A DNA stretch of 45,201 nt from Caulobacter sp. (GTDB lineage: Bacteria > Pseudomonadota > Alphaproteobacteria > Caulobacterales > Caulobacteraceae), in assembly GCA_017744495.1 (NCBI GenBank), contig JAGIBE010000213.1, forward strand, positions 50,170 through 95,370, given 5' to 3'. Both the position numbers and the translations under genes were made by a program. The notes under the pieces are model-generated. The model was not told the DNA's origin. It saw nothing but the letters and a program-made list of their open reading frames with translations, and did no database searches. Positions 39,054 to 45,201 of the stretch are shown here, piece by piece. Position 1 is the stretch's first letter. The number at the start of each line of letters is the position of its first letter.

Positions 39054-40714
39054 ACCGTCTTTCGCGCCTGCTGGCCGTCGCCGCTGTCGCTTGCGTCATG
39101 GGGGTCGAAGGCGGCCCCGCATCCGCCGCGCCCTCCGGCGCTCCGGTCGTCAACGCGCCCGCCGGTTCGGTGAGCGGCTCGCGCGAAGGGAGCGCAGAGG
39201 TCTTCCGGGCGATCCCCTACGCCCTGCCGCCGGTCGGCGAGCGCCGCTGGCGTCCTCCGGCGCCGATGCCCCGCTGGGACGGCGTCCGCGCCGCCCAGAC
39301 GACGGGCGTGGCCTGCCTGCAGCCGCCGATGGCGGCGGGTCCCTACGATCGCGGCGCGGTCCCGATGTCCGAGGATTGCCTGACGCTCGACGTAACCGCG
39401 CCTGAGGGCGCCCGCAAAGCGCCCGTAATGGTCTGGATCCATGGCGGGACCCTGATCTGGGGGTCGGGGCATTCGCCGATGTACGACGGCCAGGCGTTCG
39501 CCAAGCGCGGCGTGGTGCTGGTCTCGATCAACTATCGCCTGGGCGTGCTCGGCTATCTGGCCCATCCCGAGCTGAGCAAGGAGTCGCCCGACGACATCTC
39601 CGGCAATTACGGGTTGCTCGACCAGATCCAGGCGCTGCGCTGGGTGCGTGAGAACATCGCCGCCTTTGGGGGCGACCCAGGCAACGTGACGATCTTCGGC
39701 GAATCCGCGGGCGCGCTCAGCGTCGAATATCTGCTCGCCTCGCCCAAGGCCCGCGGCGCCTTCGACAAGGCCATCGTCCAAAGCGGCTATCTGTTCACCA
39801 TGCCGGAGCTGCGCGGCAAGCGCGGGGAGGAAGCCGCGGCCGAGGACATCGGCCTGTGGCTGGCGGGCAAGCTGAAGGCGCCCGACCTCGCGGCCCTGCG
39901 GGCGATGAACGCGCGCCAGTTGGTCGACGCCTCCGCCGCCACCGGCTACGCGCCCTATGGAACCATCGACGGCAAGGTGCTCAAACGCCAGCTGGTCGAC
40001 ACCTTCGATCATGACGAACAGGCGCCCGTGCCGCTGATCGCCGGGTTCAACAGCGGCGAAATCCGCACGCTGCGCTTCCTGGCCCCGCCGGTCCCGAGCG
40101 ACCCCGCCGCCTATGTCGATGGGATCAGGGAGCGCTATGGCGACCTGGCCGACGACTATCTTGGACTCTATCCGGCCACCGGCGATCTCAAGCAGAACGG
40201 CCTGGACAGCACGCGTGACGCCGTCTTCGGCTGGACCGCCGAGCGCCTGGTGCGCAAGCAGGCGGTCCTCCGCCAGCCCTCGTTCCTCTACTATTTCAGC
40301 CACGGCTATCCCAGCGCGGACGCGGCCGGACTGACGGCGTTCCATGCCAGCGAAGTGCCGTTCGTGTTCGGCACGATCTCCGACACTCCGCCCGCCTGGC
40401 CGGCGATCCCGGACACGCCGTCGGAGCGGCTGCTCTCCGCCGCGATGCTGGACTATTGGACGAGCTTCGCCCGAGCCGGTCGCCCCTCGTCCAAGCAAGG
40501 TCCGACCTGGGACGCCTTCGGTTCGGCCGGCGCGTTCATGGACTTCGCCGATCGCCCTCTGGCCTCGACGGGGTTCATGCCCGGCATGTACGCGCTCCAC
40601 GAGCAGGTCATGTGCCGGCGTCGGGCGGACGGTCGCCAATCCTGGAATTGGCGGACGGGAAGCAGCGCACCGGTGCTGCCCGCGCGGACAAAGGACTGCG
40701 CTTCGATACCGTGA
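39050..40714 (+). CDS. Carboxylesterase, type B, exported
   Basis: A 554-residue esterase. A Sec signal peptide (MNRLSRLLAVAAVACVMG, to about 27) is present. The family features are in order: SEDCLTLDV (107-115), HGG oxyanion hole (131-133), NYRLGVLGYL, GNYGLLDQ, GGDPGNVTIFGESAGA with nucleophile S219, and a later AFHASEVPFVFG with the catalytic His. It overlaps the MFS stop by 4 bp, the last gene of the operon. With the tannase-like enzyme across the AraC gene, the locus encodes two different periplasmic esterases, which suggests stepwise hydrolysis of a bulky ester. Confidence 0.9.
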   Translation: MNRLSRLLAVAAVACVMGVEGGPASAAPSGAPVVNAPAGSVSGSREGSAEVFRAIPYALPPVGERRWRPPAPMPRWDGVRAAQTTGVACLQPPMAAGPYDRGAVPMSEDCLTLDVTAPEGARKAPVMVWIHGGTLIWGSGHSPMYDGQAFAKRGVVLVSINYRLGVLGYLAHPELSKESPDDISGNYGLLDQIQALRWVRENIAAFGGDPGNVTIFGESAGALSVEYLLASPKARGAFDKAIVQSGYLFTMPELRGKRGEEAAAEDIGLWLAGKLKAPDLAALRAMNARQLVDASAATGYAPYGTIDGKVLKRQLVDTFDHDEQAPVPLIAGFNSGEIRTLRFLAPPVPSDPAAYVDGIRERYGDLADDYLGLYPATGDLKQNGLDSTRDAVFGWTAERLVRKQAVLRQPSFLYYFSHGYPSADAAGLTAFHASEVPFVFGTISDTPPAWPAIPDTPSERLLSAAMLDYWTSFARAGRPSSKQGPTWDAFGSAGAFMDFADRPLASTGFMPGMYALHEQVMCRRRADGRQSWNWRTGSSAPVLPARTKDCASIP

Positions 40715-40818
40715 ACGCGCCTTTCGGCGGCTCGGGATCTAGGTGCGCCAATTGCTGCCGCTGGCATCCCTCCAGGAAGGCGACGTTCAGGTCGGTCTGA
40801 GATCGAGCCTCACCGCCG

Positions 40819-41113
40819 CTACTTGAACGCCAACACCTCGGCATGTTCGATCTTGGGCATGCTGCTGAGCAGCGTGGGCGTGTGGGCGATCAGCGCCCGT
40901 CCGACCTTTTCCCGCCAGGTGCGCGAGCCTGTCCTTCTCGCTTCCAAACGTATCGAAGATCGCGAAGTCGTGGGCGCCGAATTTGACGGCGTACCAGTTG
41001 ATCGTCCCGTCCTCCCTCCTCACATCGTCCAGCGCGCTCCTGAGGAATTCTTCGACGTCATCCGCCTTCCCGTCCTTGGCCTCGATGCGGACGAACAATG
41101 CGCGATCGACCAT
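40819..41113 (-). pseudogene. Frameshifted antibiotic-biosynthesis-monooxygenase (ABM) family gene
   Basis: From ATG 41113 the frame reads MVDRALFVRIEAKDGKADDVEEFL..., NWYAVKFGAHDFAIFDTFGSEKDRLAHLAGK, the standard ABM-like dimeric alpha-beta barrel pattern, then continues into an unrelated Arg/His-rich tail to a stop at 40787. Removing one base from the TTTT run (40907-40910, AAAA in the gene) restores KVGRALIAHTPTLLSSM then PKIEHAEVLAFK and a stop at 40819-40821. The corrected protein has 97 residues, the normal length. Thus the gene carries a single-base insertion, either a true inactivation or a homopolymer sequencing error. The family includes small haem- or quinone-handling oxygenases. 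Confidence 0.75.
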
Positions 41114-41157
41114 CTCTCTACTTGTTGAACCGGCGAGCATCGCTGCATAGCGCCCGG

Positions 41158-41622
41158 TCAGGCGGGCTCTGACGTCCTCTCACGGGCGAACAGACCCACC
41201 ATCGCCTCGTTGAATTGAGGGATGTCGTCGGGATTGCGGCTGGTGGTCAGGTTGCCGTCGGTGACGCTCGGCTGATCGACCCACTCGGCGCCGGCATTGA
41301 TCAGATCGGTCTCAAGCGATGGCCAGGACGCGATCCGCCGCCCGGCCGCGTAGCCCGTCTCGATGATCGTCCACGGCCCATGGCAGATGGAAGCGACGGG
41401 CTTGCCATCCTCGAAGAAAGCGGCGGCGAAGGCCAACAGCCAAATCGAACCGTCGTACTCCGGCTTTGGACGGGCAGGCGATCGGCGGCGCCGCCATGAG
41501 CTGCTGCTGGGAGACCGGCGCGGACGCGATATCCCCTCGAAACGCCCGCCGCCGTCGGCTGCAGCTAGAAACTGGTTGAGATGCGTAGGCTTCAAAGCAG
41601 GCCCAGCGCGGAAATGCGCCAT
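41158..41622 (-). pseudogene. Decayed DJ-1/PfpI family gene (C-terminal half retained)
   Basis: The C-terminal half is clear DJ-1/PfpI sequence: FAAAFFEDGKPVASICHGPWTIIETGYAAGR, the nucleophile-elbow Cys in SICHG, WPSLETDLINAGAEWVD, VTDGNLTTSRNPDDIPQFNEAMV. Upstream of about 41450 the frame (Ser/Arg-rich SPSSSSWRRRRSPARPKP) lacks the family's N-terminal Rossmann half, including the Glu and GG motifs. I see no intact alternative frame. The frame is open to 41694, but those residues cover an operator-like array. It is probably a remnant, next to the broken ABM gene. Confidence 0.62.
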
Positions 41623-41656
41623 CCCGGATTGAGCGTCCTTGGCCGGCAAAATAACT

Positions 41657-41681
41657 CTATACGCGTATAGCCAAACTATAC
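41657..41681. promoter_or_regulatory. Operator-like TATA palindrome array upstream of the DJ-1/ABM genes
   Basis: CTATACGCGTATAG (41657-41670) is a perfect 14-bp palindrome, and CTATAC recurs at 41676-41681. On the minus strand this gives GTATAG, 5 bp, CTATAC, 2 bp, GTATAG, overlapping half-sites for a dimeric repressor just upstream of the decayed DJ-1 gene and in the promoter area between it and the PLC-like gene. The spacing resembles sites of HxlR/MarR-type redox repressors (weak inference). No such regulator is in the window. Confidence 0.5.
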
Positions 41682-41805
41682 TACTTTGACGCACAACTTC
41701 AGTTGCGAGTGGGCTTTTCCTTTCGCGACTGTGTCAGTGCGAATGCGTGAGGTAGCCGCGACGGGGCGGTCTGTCTGGGCGTGAAGCGTATCAAGGAGAT
41801 CGACC

Positions 41806-43224
41806 ATGGTCAGCAAGGGCGTCGACTACTACGGCTACATCGATGGCAACGGCCTGTCCTCCAACGTATCGATCACCTTCAGCGGCCCGAAGGTCGGTAG
41901 CACCCTGACCGCGGCGAACAACTTCACGCGGAACAATCTGCAGATCGATTCATCAAACATCCCCGGCTGGTTCAACTACAGCGGTCCTTTCACCTGGACG
42001 GCGACGATGGGGGGCGCGGTCCTCTCCAGCCAGACCAACGTCATCAGTTCCCTGACTGGCAATCTGCAAAGTGGGACCATGATGGTGATGATGGAAACGC
42101 CATCGATTATCGCACCGGACACCAATACAGCGATCTCATACGGCTTCTATGACGCCGGCCCCGGCACAAGCGGCCTGACCAACCAAGACCAGTCCTACGT
42201 CTACTGCACGCGGGTGCTCTCGCAATGGATGGGCGGACTGGCCCAAGCCTATCCGCAGGTCCAGAGCCAACCGTTCCACCAATTTGCGCTGCCGGGCGCC
42301 CACGACGCCGGCATGAACACGATGGATACCGTCATCCAGATCCTCAATTCCGGAGAAGTCGCCGCCCTGCTCGCGGGTTTGAGCTTCCTGGCTCCTGTCC
42401 TGACGGCGGTCACCGCCAGTGAAGCGCCCATCGTCATCCTCAACGCCGCGATCACCCAGAAGGACACCATCACGACGATGCTGAACCTGGGGGTGCGGTA
42501 CTTCGATTTTCGCCCAGGCACGATGTACCCCGGGATCACCGGCTTTTCTGGCCAGCGCTTTCATCAGCACGCGGTGATCCCCGGCATGGCCTATGTCGCG
42601 TTCCTCCAGGAAGTGTTGACGTGGCTGGCGCAGAATCCAAGCGAAATCGTCGTGGTCAGTTGCAACACTCAGGGTTTCGCCAGCTCGTCGATGGCCCCAA
42701 CGCCGTCCGACCTTGCCGGTGATCTGGTCACCGCGCAGGCCAACACCGGAACCCAGGGCCTAGGGATCGGCGACGCCGGCTCACTCAATCAAACCTACCA
42801 GCAACTGATCAGCCAGAACACGCGGCTTATCTTCCTCAATCAGATCGACGGCGAGACCACCAAATACGACTCCTACACCGACGCCTACGCGACCCTGTCA
42901 CCCACCCCCATCATCGCGGCCCTCAACGCTATGAACACCGCCGGACAGCAGGACGCGACCTACACTGTGCTGCAATTACAAGGGACCGCCTCTGGCGCGA
43001 TCAATTTCACGGGATTCTTGTCGACCAGCCTGACGGCCTCACCACTGATGTCGACCAAGGCCTATTTCGATACCGCGACGCTGCCTTGGGTGCTCCAGAA
43101 CGCCAACGCCAATCTCACGGCCGCCCAGCCGATCGTCATGCTCAACGACTTCATCGACAACGCCACCGTCGACGTCGCCGTTGCGCTTTCGATGCAGCGA
43201 ATGGGCCTGCAAAGCGCCCTCTAG
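41806..43224 (+). CDS. PI-PLC-like phosphodiesterase with N-terminal beta domain, no signal peptide
   Basis: A 472-residue protein with a PLC-like phosphodiesterase TIM-barrel fold from about 150 to 465. The signature is FALPGAHDAGM (H166, D167), then LNLGVRYFDFRPG (R231, D234, R236), RFHQHAVIPG (H253, H255) and VLTWLAQNPSEIVVVSCN, as in bacterial phosphatidylinositol-specific phospholipase C relatives. The first about 125 residues (YYGYIDGNGLSSNVSITFSG..., GWFNYSGPFTWTATMGG) look like a beta-sandwich of unknown type. There is no export signal. AAGGAG precedes the ATG at 41806. Codon choice looks less GC-rich than neighbours, suggesting acquisition. It could be a secreted toxin or lipase using another route, or an intracellular phosphodiesterase; the role is not known. 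Confidence 0.8.
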   Translation: MVSKGVDYYGYIDGNGLSSNVSITFSGPKVGSTLTAANNFTRNNLQIDSSNIPGWFNYSGPFTWTATMGGAVLSSQTNVISSLTGNLQSGTMMVMMETPSIIAPDTNTAISYGFYDAGPGTSGLTNQDQSYVYCTRVLSQWMGGLAQAYPQVQSQPFHQFALPGAHDAGMNTMDTVIQILNSGEVAALLAGLSFLAPVLTAVTASEAPIVILNAAITQKDTITTMLNLGVRYFDFRPGTMYPGITGFSGQRFHQHAVIPGMAYVAFLQEVLTWLAQNPSEIVVVSCNTQGFASSSMAPTPSDLAGDLVTAQANTGTQGLGIGDAGSLNQTYQQLISQNTRLIFLNQIDGETTKYDSYTDAYATLSPTPIIAALNAMNTAGQQDATYTVLQLQGTASGAINFTGFLSTSLTASPLMSTKAYFDTATLPWVLQNANANLTAAQPIVMLNDFIDNATVDVAVALSMQRMGLQSAL

Positions 43225-43308
43225 GCGGGCGATTCTCGACCTGGGCCGCAAGCTTCGAGGCACGGCTTAGGACCTGATCGGACATCAATGTTAAGCACGC
43301 ACCCAGGC

Positions 43309-43352
43309 GGCGCGGCAGCGCCCGTACAATGGAGGTGGGGCGCGGCAGCGCC
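43309..43352. repeat. Two identical 14-bp hairpin repeats 30 bp apart
   Basis: GGCGCGGCAGCGCC occurs at 43309-43322 and 43339-43352. Each copy can fold into a GGCGC/GCGCC stem with a GGCA loop. They lie between the convergent PLC-like and EmrA-like genes, so they may act as terminators or be remnants of a REP-like element. No T-tract follows. Confidence 0.5.
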
Positions 43353-43471
43353 ATCACCGGACTCTGATCTAACCCAGGCATTCCCCATTCAACCCCAGTC
43401 GAAAAGACCGGCAACGACCTAGTCTGCCCATCAGCTACGCTCACCTGAGCGGCAGAAACCCAAGCGGACGC

Positions 43472-44599
43472 TTAAGTCTTCAACTTCACCTTCACCGTGG
43501 TCGACAGGCCCGGCCGCAGGCGGGCGACCTCGGCCTGGGCCGGGTCGATGCGGACGCGCACCGGCACGCGCTGAACGATCTTGGTGAAGTTGCCCGTGCC
43601 CGGCTCGAACGGCAGCAGCGAGAACTGCGAGCCCGAGCCTGGGGCGAAGCTTTCGACGTGGCCCTTCAACGCCTTGCCGCCCAGAGCGTCGACCTTGATC
43701 GTCGCTTCCTGGCCCGGAAGCATCCGCTCGACCTGGGTCTCCTTGAAGTTGGCGACCACGTAGAGCGCGTTCATCGGAACGATGGTCATCAGCCGCGTGC
43801 CAGGCTGGACATAGTCGCCGGGCTCGGCCTGGCGGTCGCCGACCACCCCGTCGATCGGAGAGACAACCACCGCGTGGCTCTGGTCCTGGCGGGCCAGCAC
43901 CAAGGCGGCCCTGGCGCGAGCCACTGCCGCATCGGCCTGGGCGAGATTAGCGGTCAGCGTGGCGCGCTTGGCGGCGGTGACAGCCGCCTGGTCCTGGCTG
44001 ACCGAGAGTTGCGCGCGGCTGCGATCGGCGTCCGACTGCGCCCCAATGGCGGCGGCGCGGAAACGCTCGACGTCCCGCTTGGCTACCGCGCCGCTATTGG
44101 CGAGGTCCTCGTAGCGCTTGCGATCAGCCTGAGCGCGGACGTTCTCAGCGTCGGCGGCGGCGATCGCAGTCTGGGCGGCGCGAATGTTGGAGCTCGCCAG
44201 GCGTTCTTCAGCGTCCAGCGAGATCAAGGCCGCGCGGACGCTCGCAGCGGCGGCCTCGGCATTGCCGACATCAGCTTCCGCGGAAGCGACGCGGGCGTCG
44301 AACTCCTCGGGATCGATGCGGAGCAAGGCGTCACCTCGATGAACCGCCTGGTTGTGGCCGACCAGCACCTCGGATACGAGGCCCCGGACTTTCGGCGCGA
44401 TGGCCGAGCTGTCGGCCTGGATATAGGCCGCGTCGGTCGAGACCGAGCCCTTGGGCGCGGCGATGAGGGCGCCACCGCCAACAGCGACGACGATCGCCGC
44501 GCCAACCGCCAACACGGTCTTGCGGGAGAACGGGACCGTCCTGGCCTTGGCGGCGGTGGGTGCTTCTGTGAGGCCTTCCTTGAAGGTGGTGTCGCTCAT
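43472..44599 (-). CDS. EmrA/HlyD-type membrane fusion protein
   Basis: A periplasmic adaptor of 375 residues that links an inner-membrane exporter with an outer-membrane channel. ATG 44599 overlaps the TetR stop (ATGA), whereas the open frame to 44875 lies inside the TetR gene. One membrane segment (KTVLAVGAAIVVAVGGGALIAA, about 27-48) precedes a biotinyl-lipoyl domain (TDAAYIQADSSAIAPKVRGLVSEVLVGHNQAVHRGDALLRIDP), a long helical hairpin (about 105-215), the second lipoyl half (VVSPIDGVVGDRQAEPGDYVQPG) and a beta-barrel end (ANFKETQVERMLPGQEATIKVD). It follows the TetR regulator, the usual order, but the expected EmrB-type MFS permease is not downstream; the next gene is convergent. It may work with a partner elsewhere. 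Confidence 0.92.
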   Translation of the reverse strand: MSDTTFKEGLTEAPTAAKARTVPFSRKTVLAVGAAIVVAVGGGALIAAPKGSVSTDAAYIQADSSAIAPKVRGLVSEVLVGHNQAVHRGDALLRIDPEEFDARVASAEADVGNAEAAAASVRAALISLDAEERLASSNIRAAQTAIAAADAENVRAQADRKRYEDLANSGAVAKRDVERFRAAAIGAQSDADRSRAQLSVSQDQAAVTAAKRATLTANLAQADAAVARARAALVLARQDQSHAVVVSPIDGVVGDRQAEPGDYVQPGTRLMTIVPMNALYVVANFKETQVERMLPGQEATIKVDALGGKALKGHVESFAPGSGSQFSLLPFEPGTGNFTKIVQRVPVRVRIDPAQAEVARLRPGLSTTVKVKLKT

Positions 44600-45189
44600 T
44601 GGGCGGCTTCCAGACCAAGGCGGCGCTTGAGGTGCGCGCGCGAGCGTTCGAGAATGGCGTCGGAGCGGCCGGGATCCGCTTCGGCTCGGGCCAGGGTGAC
44701 GGCCCCGACCAGCTCGGCCAAGGTCGAGCTGGCCTCGTCTTCGGCATAGGGTCGGCCCAGCTCCGCCAGGCGGTCGGCGACCACCTTGGTCAGATTGGCG
44801 GCGCCCTGGGCGTAGCGTTCGCGCGAGGCTTCGGCCAGGCGCGGCGCATCGCCAGCCAAATAGGGCAGCGGACAACCGCCGTTGCGGCTGTCGCGGTGGC
44901 GACGCGAGAGATAGAAGTCGATGAACTGCGTCAGCGCCTCTCGCGGCGGCAAGTCGCTCACGGTCTTCAAGGTCGTGATCGGTCCGCCCTCGAACATGTG
45001 GGCGATGGCCTCGGCGATGAACGACTCCTTCGATGCGAAATGAGAATAGAAGCCGCCATGCGTCAGGCCGGCGCGGGCCATGACTCCGGCGACGCCCAGG
45101 CGGTGCGGCCCCTCCTCGCGAATGGCCTTGGCCGCCTCATCCAGGACCCGCAGGCGGGTCTTCTGCTTGTGCTCGCTGTCGTAGCGCAT
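44596..45189 (-). CDS. TetR/AcrR family transcriptional regulator
   Basis: A 197-residue repressor. The N-terminal helix-turn-helix is at about 11-57 (RLRVLDEAAKAIREEGPHRLGVAGVMARAGLTHGGFYSHFASKESFIAEAI split over the three helices), with the family's GFY-x-HF-x-S/N-K recognition end. The C-terminal ligand domain resembles the AcrR-type group with GGCPLPYLAGDAPR (NGGCP as in NemR-like proteins with Cys). Its stop overlaps the membrane fusion gene start, so it probably controls that gene in an operon. Only 12 bp of upstream sequence lie in the window, so its operator cannot be seen. Confidence 0.9.
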   Translation of the reverse strand: MRYDSEHKQKTRLRVLDEAAKAIREEGPHRLGVAGVMARAGLTHGGFYSHFASKESFIAEAIAHMFEGGPITTLKTVSDLPPREALTQFIDFYLSRRHRDSRNGGCPLPYLAGDAPRLAEASRERYAQGAANLTKVVADRLAELGRPYAEDEASSTLAELVGAVTLARAEADPGRSDAILERSRAHLKRRLGLEAAQ

Positions 45190-45201
45190 GCTTGCGTCCT
45201 C

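Noticed and set aside
41623..41694. N-terminal 24 residues of the DJ-1-like open frame
   Set aside because: They are encoded by the operator-like TATA array and match no DJ-1 sequence, so they are unlikely to be translated.

Overview
The window reads as chromosomal DNA of a high-GC alphaproteobacterium of the Caulobacter/Phenylobacterium type. The evidence is the large 'Caulobacter/Xanthomonas-type' TonB-dependent receptors, the many Tat-like and lipoprotein signals, the dense gene packing with ATGA overlaps, and intergenic CTTCGACAAGCTCA hairpin repeats. The species is inferred from gene style only. No rRNA, tRNA, CRISPR array, integrase or transposase was seen.

Layout. (1) 1-3.9 kb: the 3' end of allophanate hydrolase, convergent with a three-gene ABC importer of the 'urea carboxylase region' type, which suggests urea or guanidine nitrogen use. 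(2) 3.9-5.2 kb: a gene-poor stretch with an operator-like palindrome, a possible 27-residue ORF, hairpins and a lone SMI1/KNR4 (SUKH)-like protein. (3) 5.2-16.9 kb: a carbohydrate/ester scavenging block with a PA14-containing GH31 glycosidase, a TonB receptor, a Tat-type metallophosphoesterase, and a paralogous TonB receptor carrying a signalling (STN) domain, followed by its FecI-like sigma and FecR-like anti-sigma factors. (4) 17.1-21.9 kb: a large winged-helix/ATPase/TPR regulator, a divergent MFS transporter and a DUF1348 protein. (5) 22.2-28.3 kb: a seven-gene run (two epoxide-hydrolase-type hydrolases, cytochrome P460, Ohr, a DipZ-like thioredoxin protein with a CINS site, a serine hydrolase, an SDR), which looks like a detoxification or redox operon.

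(6) 28.6-40.7 kb is the most coherent unit: an AraC/OruR-type regulator flanked by a leftward operon (acetoacetyl-CoA synthetase-like ligase, 3-hydroxyacyl-CoA dehydrogenase, tannase-like esterase) and a rightward operon (TonB receptor, MFS transporter, carboxylesterase). I found matching pairs of 13-bp direct repeats, each pair spaced 22 bp, upstream of both operons and in the same orientation relative to the gene they precede. This points to one regulator switching on import, ester cleavage, CoA activation and beta-oxidation-type dehydrogenation of an unknown ester or oxoacid. (7) 40.8-41.7 kb: two decayed genes (a frameshifted ABM monooxygenase and an N-terminally lost DJ-1/PfpI protein) next to an operator-like TATA palindrome array. 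(8) 41.8-45.2 kb: an unusual PI-PLC-like protein with no signal peptide, then a TetR regulator and an EmrA-type membrane fusion protein whose usual EmrB partner is not found where expected.
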